Source of the DNA: Candidatus Limihabitans stercoravium
Lineage (GTDB): Bacteria > Bacillota > Clostridia > Christensenellales > CAG-314
DNA: 43,597 nucleotides
Direction: 5' to 3'
NCBI GenBank assembly: GCA_018715495.1
Contig: DVLO01000011.1
Location: 1-43,597, forward strand
The position numbers and the translations under genes were made by a program. Below the pieces are notes generated by a model that was given only the letters and a program-made list of their open reading frames with translations, was not told where the DNA came from and made no database searches. Position 1 is the stretch's first letter. The number at the start of each line of letters is the position of its first letter. Below, piece after piece: positions 17,912-27,537 of the stretch.

Positions 17912-20116
17912 TTATTTTACAATTTCCAGCCCTGCAAATTGCAGCACAAGAACCTTGCTGCCGCAAGAATCGAAGTTGACAGTTGCAATGCCGTTGTCAC
18001 ACTTGACGATTGTACCTTCTCCGAACATTGGGCTCTTAACACGCATGTCGGGTTTAAAGGCATTTGCCTGCTGTTGTTTATCTTTTATTATTGACTTTAT
18101 CTGCGACTGTGATGCCGAAGATGTAGCTTTGGAAGGAATTACAATCCTGCTTGCAGACTGCTGACTTGCCATCGAAGATGCTGCAGGCGTTCCGTACAGT
18201 TGCTTTACTTCTGTAAAGTACTTACTTGCCATTCGTGGTTCACGTCTGCCGTACATAAACCTGCTTTGCGCACATGTCAAAAACAGCCTTTCCTTGGCAC
18301 GTGTAGTTGCAACGTACATAAGACGTCTTTCTTCCTGACTGCCTGAAATGTCGTATTGTGAGCGATTTAACGGAAACACGCCCTCCTCCAATCCAACCAC
18401 AAACACAGCCTTGAATTCCAGTCCCTTGACGGCGTGGATTGTTGCAATTGTAATGTAATCCTGATCGTCGTCTATTTCGTCGGTATCGGACATCAACGAC
18501 ACCGACTGCATGTAATCGGACAGCGTTGCCGACGGATTGTCCTCTGTAAATACCTTTATTGCACCAAGCAATTCCGAAACGTTCATTGCCCTGTCATCTT
18601 CATCTGCCTGACGGTACACTTCACAAAATCCCAGACTTTCCACAAGTTCGTTTGCGAATTTGTCCAGCGGCATTGTCCTGTTCATCACGCACAATTGCTG
18701 ATAAACTGCGTAGAAATCGGACAGCTTCTTTCGTGCCGACGCTGCAAGTTCGGACATATTGATGTCATCCGCAATGACGTGCAAGGGGGAAAGGCCGTAT
18801 CTGTCACAAAGACTCTTTACCTTTTGCAATGTTGCATCCCCTATTCCACGGCGGACGGGAACATTGACGGCACGGGCAAATGCCTCAAAGTCGTAGGGAT
18901 TGGCAATGAGTTTCAAATAGCACAGAACGTCCTTGATTTCCTTTCTTTCGTAGAACTTAAAACCGCCAAACACCTTGTAGGCAAGCCTGTTGGCAGCACA
19001 TTCCTGTTCAAAGGTACGTGATAACGCATTGACACGCATCAGTATTGCACAGTCACGCAAACGGTATCCCAGGTTGCGAAGCCCGGATATCTGCGACAAA
19101 ACATAGTAGGCTTCGTTGCTCTCATTGTATGCCGAATACATCTGCACCTTGAGACCGTCACCCTTTTCCGTAAACAACTTTTTGCTGTATCGGTTGAGGT
19201 TTTTGCTGATAATTTCATTTGCAACATTTAGTATGTTCTTGGTGGAACGGTAGTTTTGTTGCAACTTGTAAATCTTAGCACCGGGGAAATGTGTTTCGAA
19301 ATTGAGAATATTTCTGACATCTGCGCCACGCCAACCGTAAATTGACTGATCGTCATCACCAACAACGAATATATTGCGATACTTTTTCGCCAGCAATCGG
19401 AAAATATTGTACTGCACACGGTTTATATCCTGAAATTCATCAATCAGAATATACTTGTATTTTTCGCTGTACTTATCCAGAATTTCAGGATTTTCAGAAA
19501 AAATTTCGTAGACGTAATACAGCAAATCGTCAAAATCCAGCGCATTACTTGATGTCATCTGCTTGGAATATTCCTGCAGCACCTTGCTAACGCCGTCAGA
19601 CCCCAACTGATCAACACAATTGCTGAGATTTTCATCGGCGCAGATTTCCCCTTCCGTCAGTTTGTTGACGTCAACACCGTCATTCTTGACACGGGAAATA
19701 CTGTCGCAGAAACTGTCAACAATGCCACTGTCAGCCTCACTGTCCACTGATTTTACGGCACGCTTGACAACGCTTTTCTTTTCGTCTTCGGCGTAAATTG
19801 AAAAGTTGCTGTTTCGTCCCGTCAATTCCGCCTCACGTCTCAAAAGCGTTGCACAGAATGAGTGAATGGTAGAAATGTGCATCTTGTACGCCTGACAATC
19901 GGACTGCCACAGACGTTGTTTCATTTCGTTTGCCGCCTTGTTAGTAAAGGTGATTGCAAGAATGTTTGAAGGGTCAACCTTCAATTCTTCAACAAGGTAA
20001 ATTATTCGATTAGTCAACACTCTTGTCTTACCGCTTCCCGCCCCTGCCAATACAAGCACGGGACCAAGAGGCGCAGTGACAGCCTGAAGTTGTTCTTCGT
20101 TCAGTTGTTGTAGCAT
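17912..20116 (-). CDS. pcrA: UvrD/PcrA-type DNA helicase
   Basis: A 734-residue superfamily 1A helicase for repair and rolling-circle replication. Walker A GAGSGKT is at 25-31, Walker B DEFQD, motif III GDDDQSIYGWRGAD, motif V HAVKGLEF and motif VI VATTRAKE all present. The C terminus has a Ser/Gln-rich linker and a Tudor-like end (MFGEGTIVKCD) as in PcrA that contact RNA polymerase. The ATG at 20116 follows GGAG. Confidence 0.95.
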   Translation of the reverse strand: MLQQLNEEQLQAVTAPLGPVLVLAGAGSGKTRVLTNRIIYLVEELKVDPSNILAITFTNKAANEMKQRLWQSDCQAYKMHISTIHSFCATLLRREAELTGRNSNFSIYAEDEKKSVVKRAVKSVDSEADSGIVDSFCDSISRVKNDGVDVNKLTEGEICADENLSNCVDQLGSDGVSKVLQEYSKQMTSSNALDFDDLLYYVYEIFSENPEILDKYSEKYKYILIDEFQDINRVQYNIFRLLAKKYRNIFVVGDDDQSIYGWRGADVRNILNFETHFPGAKIYKLQQNYRSTKNILNVANEIISKNLNRYSKKLFTEKGDGLKVQMYSAYNESNEAYYVLSQISGLRNLGYRLRDCAILMRVNALSRTFEQECAANRLAYKVFGGFKFYERKEIKDVLCYLKLIANPYDFEAFARAVNVPVRRGIGDATLQKVKSLCDRYGLSPLHVIADDINMSELAASARKKLSDFYAVYQQLCVMNRTMPLDKFANELVESLGFCEVYRQADEDDRAMNVSELLGAIKVFTEDNPSATLSDYMQSVSLMSDTDEIDDDQDYITIATIHAVKGLEFKAVFVVGLEEGVFPLNRSQYDISGSQEERRLMYVATTRAKERLFLTCAQSRFMYGRREPRMASKYFTEVKQLYGTPAASSMASQQSASRIVIPSKATSSASQSQIKSIIKDKQQQANAFKPDMRVKSPMFGEGTIVKCDNGIATVNFDSCGSKVLVLQFAGLEIVK

Positions 20117-20133
20117 ATCTTCTCCAATGTTAA

Positions 20134-20778
20134 TTACTTCTTTTTGACATTGTTGGGCTTGCGTTTGGTAAACTTAGCCTTGTCCATGTCTACTCCGATA
20201 CCCTTGCCGTTGGCACGAATAAATTTCTTCTGAGCGGCAAAACCGAATCTGCCAAGATGTCTGCCTACACTGTAGTATTCGCCGTGTGAATAGCACACAA
20301 GATTTGCTTTAGCAAAATCTGCCTTGCCTTCCGTCATGATGCTGTCATCAACATTTACTGCAAGTACATCTGCCAAGAACATGTCGTGTGAACCAAGATT
20401 TATCACATCGAATACCTTACATTCAAGGGTGACAGGACTTTCTTCAATCATTACCGAATCAACAGTATTTGCCTTAACGGCAGTAAGTCCCATTTCCTTG
20501 AATTTGTCGACATCCCTGCCGCTACGGATACCGCAGTAATCACATGCTGCAGTAAGTTCCTTCGACGTTGTATTTATTACAAAACAACCGTGTTTCTTCA
20601 GAAGTTCATGTGAATGACGTTCCTTGCGCACAGAAATATAGACACGTGGCGGATTACTGCACACGACACCGCACCACGCAATTGTAATGATGTTTTTGTC
20701 CGTGTCATCTCCCACACTTACCATTACAACCGGCAAAGGAGAAAGAAGAGTTGAACCCTTCAACATTGTTTTGGACAT
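20134..20778 (-). CDS. Flavin reductase family protein
   Basis: A 214-residue FMN-binding split-barrel protein. The core pattern SPLPVVMVSVG, NIITIAWCGVVCSNPP, SVRKERHSHELL and FVINTTSKEL is typical of the family. The start at 20778 has a GGAGG site; an in-frame ATG six codons earlier is not favoured. The C terminus is lysine-rich. It is co-directional and closely spaced with yigZ and pcrA, but no functional link to them is evident. The redox partner or substrate is unknown. Confidence 0.88.
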   Translation of the reverse strand: MSKTMLKGSTLLSPLPVVMVSVGDDTDKNIITIAWCGVVCSNPPRVYISVRKERHSHELLKKHGCFVINTTSKELTAACDYCGIRSGRDVDKFKEMGLTAVKANTVDSVMIEESPVTLECKVFDVINLGSHDMFLADVLAVNVDDSIMTEGKADFAKANLVCYSHGEYYSVGRHLGRFGFAAQKKFIRANGKGIGVDMDKAKFTKRKPNNVKKK

Positions 20779-20816
20779 ATTTACACCTCCATACAAATAA
20801 GACCGTATTTCTACGG

Positions 20817-21440
20817 TCAGATTGAATAAGGGTAGAGCAACTGCTCTTTCTGCTTAACAATTGCTCTTCCGTTGGTATTTTCAATTACTATGTCTATAAT
20901 AGTATCATACATTTCCTGCAAAATCAAGCATTGCATTGTCACATCTACGTCGTAAACGATGTTTTCGACAATCAACTTGCCTTCAAGCAGCCTCTGCACC
21001 TGCTTGAGCATTGTGTACCCCACCGTCAGATCGAATCGCACACACTGACGCATTGAAACAACAGGCGCAACCGCAAGCACACCGGCAGTACTACCGTTGT
21101 ACGCTCTGACAAGACCGCCGGCGCCCAACTTGATTCCTCCGAAGTAACGGGTTACAACAACACAGACACGGTTTAAATTCTTGTTCTTGATACATTCGTA
21201 AATGGGCATACCCGCCGTGCCTTGCGGTTCGCCGTCATCGGAAAACTTTGCACGATCATCACATATGTAGCCGTAGCAATTGTGTGTTGCGTCGAAGTGT
21301 TTTTTCTTTATTTCCGTCACAAATTCCACTGCTTCTTCCACAGTGTCAACGTGCTTGGCGTAACCTATAAAACGTGACTTGTCAATGACAATTTCATTGC
21401 TGTACACGATGCCCGACGCAATTGTATCGTACTGTTTCAT
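20817..21440 (-). CDS. yigZ: YigZ/IMPACT family protein
   Basis: A 207-residue two-domain protein. Signature SRFIGYA, THNCYGY, SDDGEPQGTAGMPI and VVTRYFGGIKLGAGGLVRAY define the UPF0029/IMPACT N-terminal domain, followed by the small C-terminal ferredoxin-like domain. Relatives of this family in eukaryotes modulate Gcn2; the bacterial role is unclear. Its ATG overlaps the tyrS stop by one base (TGATG), so translation is coupled. Confidence 0.9.
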   Translation of the reverse strand: MKQYDTIASGIVYSNEIVIDKSRFIGYAKHVDTVEEAVEFVTEIKKKHFDATHNCYGYICDDRAKFSDDGEPQGTAGMPIYECIKNKNLNRVCVVVTRYFGGIKLGAGGLVRAYNGSTAGVLAVAPVVSMRQCVRFDLTVGYTMLKQVQRLLEGKLIVENIVYDVDVTMQCLILQEMYDTIIDIVIENTNGRAIVKQKEQLLYPYSI

Positions 21441-22645
21441 CAGCGTGTGAAGATTACTCTCAGGTGAACCTTCTTGCCCTTGTGAAGTACGAATTCGCCC
21501 TTGGCAATTACTTCATCGTCAATGGGCTGATTGAAGGATGCAATCTTGGTGTCGTTTACGGAAACACCGCCTCCCTCAATAAGACGTCTTGCTTCACCTC
21601 TGCTCTTGCATTGACCCGCATTGATAAGCACGTCAACAATGTCCTTTGTTTCCGCCATGTTCACAACAGGCATGTTGTCAACGTCTTGAGAGAAGGATGC
21701 ACGAACCTGTTTCAACACTTCATCGGCAACTTCTTTACCGTGAACAATTGCCGTCACTTCGTAAGCCAGTCTTTCCTTAGCGGCATTCATGCGCTGATCC
21801 TTGTACTGCGTCAAGGTTGCGATTTCTTCAAGATCCATGAATGTCAACATCTTCATGCAGGTTTCAACACGGTCGTCTTCGATGTTTCTCCAGTATTGGA
21901 AGAAGTCGTAAGGACTTGTCTTATTTGCATCCAGCCACACTGCACCTTTAGCAGTCTTGCCCATTTTCTTGCCTTCGCTTGTTGTAAGCAAAGAAAATGT
22001 CACTGCATATGAAGGCTTGCCTTCCTTACGTCTGATGAGGTCGGCGCCTGCAAGCATATTGCTCCATTGGTCATCACCGCCCATTTGCAGACAGCAACCA
22101 TACTTACGGTTCAATACCAGGAAGTCGTACGCCTGCATCAACATGTAGTTGAACTCCAAAAAAGACAGACCCTTTTCCAGTCTTTGCTTGAAACATTCAG
22201 CTGTCAGCATCTTGTTGACGGAAAAACATGTTCCCACTTCACGCAGGAAGTCAACGTAATTGAGTTCGCACAACCAGTCACCGTTGTTGACAAAGATTGC
22301 CTTGCCGTCCGACACGTCAATGAAACGTGACATCTGCTTCTTGAAACATTCGACATTGTGTGCAATTGTTTCCTTTGTCATCATGGAACGCATGTCGGTG
22401 CGACCGCTGGGGTCCCCTACCATTGCAGTACCACCACCAATCAATACAATGGGACGGTGTCCTGCTTTTTGCATGTGCGCCATCGCCATAAGAGTCACAA
22501 AGTGTCCTACGTGCAAACTGTCAGCCGTAGGGTCGTATCCCGTGTAGAATGTCACACTGCCTTCATCCAACATCTTGTACAGCTCGTCTTCGTAAACTGT
22601 TTGCTTTACATATCCTCTCTGTTTCAACGTATCCAATACGTTCAT
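21440..22645 (-). CDS. tyrS: Tyrosyl-tRNA synthetase
   Basis: A 401-residue class I synthetase. The HIGH-type motif is HVGH (45-48), the KMSKS-type motif is KMGKT (227-231), and GDPSGRTDM and the S4 RNA-binding domain at the C terminus (KSRGEARRLIEGGG) are seen. Only about 80 bases separate it from the next gene upstream and no T-box leader is visible, so it seems to be expressed from a plain promoter. Confidence 0.96.
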   Translation of the reverse strand: MNVLDTLKQRGYVKQTVYEDELYKMLDEGSVTFYTGYDPTADSLHVGHFVTLMAMAHMQKAGHRPIVLIGGGTAMVGDPSGRTDMRSMMTKETIAHNVECFKKQMSRFIDVSDGKAIFVNNGDWLCELNYVDFLREVGTCFSVNKMLTAECFKQRLEKGLSFLEFNYMLMQAYDFLVLNRKYGCCLQMGGDDQWSNMLAGADLIRRKEGKPSYAVTFSLLTTSEGKKMGKTAKGAVWLDANKTSPYDFFQYWRNIEDDRVETCMKMLTFMDLEEIATLTQYKDQRMNAAKERLAYEVTAIVHGKEVADEVLKQVRASFSQDVDNMPVVNMAETKDIVDVLINAGQCKSRGEARRLIEGGGVSVNDTKIASFNQPIDDEVIAKGEFVLHKGKKVHLRVIFTR

Positions 22646-22656
22646 CGTAAAACTCC

Positions 22657-22672
22657 TTTCGGGATAAAATCC
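22657..22672 (-). other. Small hairpin before the tyrS ribosome site
   Basis: GGGAT/ATCCC with a short loop lies directly upstream of AAAGGAG. It could tune translation start; it is too small to act alone as a terminator. Confidence 0.35.
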
Positions 22673-22696
22673 CTTTACCTATTAGTATACAATAAT

Positions 22697-22725
22697 ATTT
22701 TATATTCTAATTAACTATATGTCAA
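22697..22725 (-). promoter_or_regulatory. Promoter of the tyrS-ligA operon
   Basis: Minus-strand TTGACA, 17-base spacer, TAAAAT. Confidence 0.78.
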
Positions 22726-22726
22726 A

Positions 22727-24424
22727 CTAAATCTCAATTCCGTCAAACACTTTCTTGCCGTTGTTTATTAAAATCTTGTAGGACACAATACTGAAAGCCA
22801 CGCCAAGCACAATGACCACCACCCACATCAAAGTGATGATGTAATCCATTCCCGTGTACAAGTACCATGCTCCGAACAATGTTCCCATTCCGGCAAGCGC
22901 AACAATGACAATCAAGGACACAAGCATTGACTGCCATGCAGTACGACTGTTTTTAAGACTCTGGTTGTAATTCGTCCAGTTCAGCTGCGGATGTTTCAGG
23001 TCGAACAATGTTACAATACACATCTGCGCAAAGGCATAAAGAGCCATTGACACTGTCATGAACAGTACATATGTCCAATGTATTTCAAACAGAACACCCA
23101 ACAAAATACCTGTGAGTAAATATCCCAGGAGGATGGACAGAGAACTGATCAACAGTCTTGCCTTGAAGATATAACTCAATCCTATCGGATAGGTTTTCAA
23201 AAGATAGAAACATCTGTTTTCACGGCTGATGGGATACATCACAACGGGGTTGGATGACATTCCTACCAACAGCATGTAGCCAAGCAATGCCAAGGGAGCG
23301 ATCAGCTGATAAATTGGGAAAGACGACAGTCCCACTTCACCGCTACCTGCATTAAACCCGATAAACATAAATACCGAAATCAACGGCAACATGATTACAC
23401 CAAGCAATGCGGGTAATGCAAACTGTTTGTCTCTGAAAATACGTTTAGCGTCTACAATCATCAGTTCGGCAACAATACCACGCTGTTTCAAATTATTGAC
23501 TTTGGTTTTTCTTCTGCTTACGCCCGTACCTTCACTCTGACCTGTAAGATTACGTCTGTACATTGGCAAGGCACACAGCACAACCAATGCAAGCAGGACC
23601 GCAGTTGTAACAACTGACAACAGAACATAGATCAGCACATCCACACCTCTGCTTGTCATTGCAACACCTATAAAGTAAACGGGATAAACGTAGCCGATGA
23701 CACCTGAAATGTTGTTGAGCAACGATTTGAGGATTTCCATGATGCTGCTTACGCTTTCCGAACCACCGTCAACCTGATACATACTGTTGATGAATACCAT
23801 GTACAATGCTATACCAACAAGGAAAAAGAATGTCTGAAATACCAGTCGCAATACATTGTGTTTGTTGAGTTTAGTCAGCAACATTGACAGCGGAATGCAC
23901 AACAGCGTCGCAATCAGCATTGGCAATACGGGTAGCAAGAATACAGCAAGCACCAAGACAATGTAGTATCCCACACCTGCGCCTATACCTATACCGAAAG
24001 GTAGCAACAACGTCACAACCATGACAACGGAAGTCATCACTTCGAAGATGTAGGCAACAAACAGTTTTGCTGAAAATATAGTTGCCGCAGATATAGGCAG
24101 ACACAACAGTCTGTGCCCGTCAGAGCACATAAACACATTGCGCAAAATTGACTGAAAAGAAAACATCAGCACTACACCCTGGCACAACAGAACAAGAAAC
24201 CCTACTGCTTCGGCATAGTAACCAAGTTTTAATGCTCCGAAAGAATAGGCAAGATAGCCAATACCCACCAACATCGGTGAAAAGCACAGTACGATTATTG
24301 CATAAACTATGCCGGTAGACATTGCACGACGTTTGCGCCTTTGCTTGTTATCGTTATTGGTAGGCTTAGCACGGAACTGATCTTTCAGTAACACTCCTAC
24401 CACTGACCAGAAATATTTAAACAT
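22727..24424 (-). CDS. ABC transporter permease, large ABC-2 type
   Basis: A 565-residue integral membrane protein with about 13-14 hydrophobic segments and a basic stretch near residues 25-35 (QRRKRR). Its size and its ATPase partner 13 bases upstream resemble the YthQ-type permeases of two-gene Gram-positive ABC exporters. No substrate-binding protein is present, so it is probably an exporter. The substrate is unknown. Confidence 0.8.
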   Translation of the reverse strand: MFKYFWSVVGVLLKDQFRAKPTNNDNKQRRKRRAMSTGIVYAIIVLCFSPMLVGIGYLAYSFGALKLGYYAEAVGFLVLLCQGVVLMFSFQSILRNVFMCSDGHRLLCLPISAATIFSAKLFVAYIFEVMTSVVMVVTLLLPFGIGIGAGVGYYIVLVLAVFLLPVLPMLIATLLCIPLSMLLTKLNKHNVLRLVFQTFFFLVGIALYMVFINSMYQVDGGSESVSSIMEILKSLLNNISGVIGYVYPVYFIGVAMTSRGVDVLIYVLLSVVTTAVLLALVVLCALPMYRRNLTGQSEGTGVSRRKTKVNNLKQRGIVAELMIVDAKRIFRDKQFALPALLGVIMLPLISVFMFIGFNAGSGEVGLSSFPIYQLIAPLALLGYMLLVGMSSNPVVMYPISRENRCFYLLKTYPIGLSYIFKARLLISSLSILLGYLLTGILLGVLFEIHWTYVLFMTVSMALYAFAQMCIVTLFDLKHPQLNWTNYNQSLKNSRTAWQSMLVSLIVIVALAGMGTLFGAWYLYTGMDYIITLMWVVVIVLGVAFSIVSYKILINNGKKVFDGIEI

Positions 24425-24437
24425 ACTTCACCGTCCT

Positions 24438-25154
24438 TTACTGTTGAGTCACATCAAGGAACAGTTGTTCAAGTGAAACCTCTCCGCTTTCACGCAAAGC
24501 CTCAAGAGTGTCCACCGCCACAAGTCTGCCGTGATTAATTATGGCAATTCTGTCACACACCTTTTCCACCACGTCAATGATGTGTGAACTGAAAAAGACA
24601 GTATTACCTGCATCTGCGTGTTGACGCATAAGTTTTTTCAGATCATGCGCAGATTGAGGGTCAAGACCTGTAAGAGGTTCGTCAAGTATCCATACCTTCG
24701 GCTGATGTATCATTGCTCCTATTACCATGATTTTCTGTTTCATACCGTGTGAATAGGATGAAATGTAATCGGACAACGCTTCCTTCATCTTGAACATATC
24801 TGCGTAATAGTCAATTCGCTGTTTTAACGTATCCTTAGGGACACTGTACACCACGCCAAGAAAATGCAAGTACTCATATCCCGTCAGAGTTTCGTAAGTC
24901 TCATGATTGTCGGGCACATAACCGATTAAAGACTTTGCCTTGATGGGTTCCTGTGATATATCAATACCATCAATGGAAATTGTACCGCAGTCAGCCTTTA
25001 AAATACCAGTCAACATCTTGATTGTCGTAGACTTACCCGCACCGTTGGGACCTAAAAATCCGAAGATTTCGCCACTCTTTACTTCAAGTGTAAGATTGTC
25101 TACTGCCTTCTTGTCGTTTCCGTAAGTTTTGGAAACACCGTTTATAGAAATCAT
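24438..25154 (-). CDS. ABC transporter ATP-binding protein
   Basis: A 238-residue ATPase. Walker A GPNGAGKST is at 35-43; the signature is SYSHGMKQK (variant of LSGGQ), Walker B ILDEP, D-loop SAHDLKK-type, switch His in SSHI. It belongs to the family of drug- or lipid-type exporters. The ATG follows AAGGAGG at the expected distance. First gene of the pair, with its own promoter. Confidence 0.93.
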   Translation of the reverse strand: MISINGVSKTYGNDKKAVDNLTLEVKSGEIFGFLGPNGAGKSTTIKMLTGILKADCGTISIDGIDISQEPIKAKSLIGYVPDNHETYETLTGYEYLHFLGVVYSVPKDTLKQRIDYYADMFKMKEALSDYISSYSHGMKQKIMVIGAMIHQPKVWILDEPLTGLDPQSAHDLKKLMRQHADAGNTVFFSSHIIDVVEKVCDRIAIINHGRLVAVDTLEALRESGEVSLEQLFLDVTQQ

Positions 25155-25186
25155 AAATTCCTCCTTGTGCTCATTGGCACAATTGC

Positions 25187-25215
25187 ATTTTAGCGTACTG
25201 TATCAATTTATTCAA
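25187..25215 (-). promoter_or_regulatory. Promoter of the ABC transporter pair
   Basis: Minus-strand TTGAAT, 17-base spacer, TAAAAT, about 32 bases ahead of the ATPase start. Confidence 0.7.
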
Positions 25216-25223
25216 TAGCGCAT

Positions 25224-25282
25224 CCCTTACAGTCTTACATAGTCCTTGTAAAATAATACATAAAAGCCGTATTTTGTAAGGG
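25224..25282. other. Inverted repeats after rarA
   Basis: CCTTGTAAAATA (25244-25255) pairs with TATTTTGTAAGG (25270-25281), 12 bp with two G-U wobbles on the plus strand. CCCTTAC at 25224-25230 can alternatively pair with GTAAGGG at 25276-25282. No T run follows on either strand, so termination is uncertain. Confidence 0.4.
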
Positions 25283-25295
25283 TTTACCGCAGTTG

Positions 25296-26594
25296 TCATT
25301 TCTTTTTCTGGCGACATCCCGTATCCTGACCGTTGCCGCTGGGGAAATAATACTGTCTGTCAGTCAATCCGTCAGGCAGATACTGCTGTTCCACCCAACC
25401 GCCGTAATTGTGCGGATACTTGTAAGGTGTAGCATCCGGGGATTCCGTATCCCGTGGAAAACTCTTGTCGGCAAGGTGTGCGGGCACCTGTTTTTCGGGA
25501 TTGGCAATAGCATCCTCACTTGCAAGCATCAATGCATGTTCAACGCTGTTAGACTTGGGTGCATTGCAAATATACAATATCGCCTGCGACAAAGGAATAC
25601 GTGCTTCAGGCAAACCGATGTTCTGCAAAGCAGTCATTGCCGACACCGCAATTGGCAATGCCATAGGATCGGCAAGTCCGACGTCTTCGGCAGACTGAAT
25701 GACAATTCGTCTTGCAAGCAACATCGGGTCAGCTCCCGATTGGATAAGCCTTTCAAACCAGAACAATGCCGCATTGGCATCACTGCCACGCATGCTCTTG
25801 ATAAACGCACTTATCATGTCGTAATACATCTGCTGGTCAACCGACAGAGGTTTCTTTTGCATGGATTGAGAGGCAGTAAGTTTGTCAATGTGTATCCGTC
25901 CTGTACTGTCGGGAGCCGTTGTCATTACGGCAAGTTCAAGAGCATTGAAAGCGTTGCGCAAGTCACCTGCCGCCGTATTTGCAAAGTATGTCAATGCGTC
26001 TTCGTCTACATCAAGTTTCATTTTGCTCAACACAACGTCACGTGAAAGCGCCTGTTTCAATCCCGAAAGAATGTCATTGACAGTCAAGGACTTGAATTCA
26101 AACACACGACACCTTGAGACAATCGCCCTTGTCATTGAAACGTAAGGGTTTTCAGTAGTAGAACCAATAAAGGTCACAAATCCACGTTCGATTGCTGGCA
26201 ACATACAGTCGGACTGAGCCTTGTTCCAACGATGGCACTCATCCAGAAACAGGTAGGTTTTCTGTCCGAAACGGTTGAAGCGTTCCGTTGCCTGTTCAAT
26301 GACCTTCTTAGCGTCGCTAACACCACTGGAAACTGCATTCATCTTTTCGAAGTGTCCGCCTGTAGTATTTGCAATGATATTGGCAAGAGATGTTTTACCG
26401 GTGCCCGGCGCTCCCCAGAAAATGCAACTTCCCAACTTGTCGGCCTTAATTGCACGTGAAAGCAGAGACCCTTCATACACGATGTGAGTCTGACCAATAA
26501 ACTCCTGCAATACCCTTGGACGCATACGCTCTGCAAGAGGTATGTTTTCAGTTTTTTCCATTTCAAAAAGTGAAGTTTGTATACCTTTATTCAT
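25296..26594 (-). CDS. rarA: Replication-associated recombination protein A (MgsA)
   Basis: A 432-residue clamp-loader-like AAA+ ATPase acting at stalled forks. Walker A GAPGTGKT is at 61-68; Walker B reads LFLDECHRWN (the family usually has DEIHRFN) and sensor 1 GSTTENP; C-terminal tetramerisation domain follows. The ATG at 26594 is favoured by a GGTGG site; an ATG four codons earlier has none. It is monocistronic with its own promoter. Confidence 0.93.
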   Translation of the reverse strand: MNKGIQTSLFEMEKTENIPLAERMRPRVLQEFIGQTHIVYEGSLLSRAIKADKLGSCIFWGAPGTGKTSLANIIANTTGGHFEKMNAVSSGVSDAKKVIEQATERFNRFGQKTYLFLDECHRWNKAQSDCMLPAIERGFVTFIGSTTENPYVSMTRAIVSRCRVFEFKSLTVNDILSGLKQALSRDVVLSKMKLDVDEDALTYFANTAAGDLRNAFNALELAVMTTAPDSTGRIHIDKLTASQSMQKKPLSVDQQMYYDMISAFIKSMRGSDANAALFWFERLIQSGADPMLLARRIVIQSAEDVGLADPMALPIAVSAMTALQNIGLPEARIPLSQAILYICNAPKSNSVEHALMLASEDAIANPEKQVPAHLADKSFPRDTESPDATPYKYPHNYGGWVEQQYLPDGLTDRQYYFPSGNGQDTGCRQKKK

Positions 26595-26634
26595 TCCGTC
26601 CACCATTTGTATTTAAAGCTGAATTTCAACGGTT

Positions 26635-26664
26635 ATTATACCACAGAAAAACTTACTTTTGCAA
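26635..26664 (-). promoter_or_regulatory. Promoter of rarA
   Basis: Minus-strand TTGCAA, 18-base spacer, TATAAT. Confidence 0.7.
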
Positions 26665-26910
26665 TAGAACAACGCAATGTTTTGCCCTGATACAATTCAA
26701 TGAAATTTTGTTTAAAATTAAACAATCAAAATCACCGTCGTAAGTTGCACCAAATTGAGGTAAACTCAACACAAATCAAATCAAGTAACACCATTTAATT
26801 GAGTTGTATTGTAAAACAACATGTTCAACAGCACGAACTTACACAAGTATAGTGTTTACCGAAGTTTATTTGCAAGAACTACGCTTCACCTATTGCTACG
26901 CACAAGACAT
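26665..26910. other. Intergenic stretch with short palindromes
   Basis: No gene with a ribosome site. Contains TTGTTTA/TAAACAA (26708-26725, 4-base gap) and an AACTCAA/TTGAGTT pair further on. Their roles are unknown. Confidence 0.4.
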
Positions 26911-26950
26911 AAAAAAGCCGAAAATCCCCCTTGTAGAAAGATTTCGGCTT
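26911..26950 (-). terminator. Terminator of the LysR-ppa operon
   Basis: Minus-strand AAGCCGAAATC pairs with GATTTTCGGCTT (one bulge) around a 13-base loop, followed by a T run. Confidence 0.85.
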
Positions 26951-26971
26951 AAATTACATGTAATTGTAATC

Positions 26972-27517
26972 TCAGTAACGATTCAGAAGATCGTACAGGT
27001 TGACCTTGTAGTTGTCAATGGATTGCTGGATTACTTCCAGTGCCTCCTTGACCCCATGCACTTCTTCTACCGCCGTACTCTTGTTTTCAAGCTGTTTGTA
27101 CACCTTGAAGAAATGCTGCATTTCGGCAAATACGTGAGCAGGCAACTCAGAGATACTGTGGTAACAGTTGTAATTGGGATCGGTAAACGGAATAGCAATG
27201 ATCTTCTCATCCTTCTTACCGCCATCAACCATTGTGATAAGTCCAATGGGATAGCACCTCACCATGGACAACGGAACAAGTGCTTCGGAACAAAGTACCA
27301 GTACGTCCATCGGGTCACCGTCTCCGGCAAGAGTACGTGGAATAAAACCGTAGTTTGCCGGGTAATGCGTTGATGTGTACAGGATTCTGTCAAGAATCAA
27401 TCCGCCCGTGCGTTTGTCAAGCTCATATTTCTGCTTGCTGCCCTTGGAAACTTCCACAACAGCAACAAAATCTTCCTTGCTGATGCGGGACGCTTCGATG
27501 TCGTGCCAAATATTCAT
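26972..27517 (-). CDS. ppa: Inorganic pyrophosphatase (family I)
   Basis: A 181-residue soluble pyrophosphatase that hydrolyses PPi and so drives biosynthesis. The family I signature DGDPMD is present, as are YGFIPRTLAGDGDPMDVLVL and the downstream metal region DEKIIAIP. Family I is less usual among Bacillota than the DHH type, so its presence is a mild lineage clue. It lies 20 bases downstream of a LysR-type regulator gene in one operon. Confidence 0.93.
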   Translation of the reverse strand: MNIWHDIEASRISKEDFVAVVEVSKGSKQKYELDKRTGGLILDRILYTSTHYPANYGFIPRTLAGDGDPMDVLVLCSEALVPLSMVRCYPIGLITMVDGGKKDEKIIAIPFTDPNYNCYHSISELPAHVFAEMQHFFKVYKQLENKSTAVEEVHGVKEALEVIQQSIDNYKVNLYDLLNRY

Positions 27518-27537
27518 AAATACCCCCTCAAAGGATT

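Noticed and set aside
22646..22726. T-box leader before tyrS
   Set aside because: Too short, and no T-box sequence or terminator/antiterminator pair is visible.
26819..26951. Short plus-strand frame from the ATG at 26821
   Set aside because: No ribosome site, and it runs through the ppa terminator.
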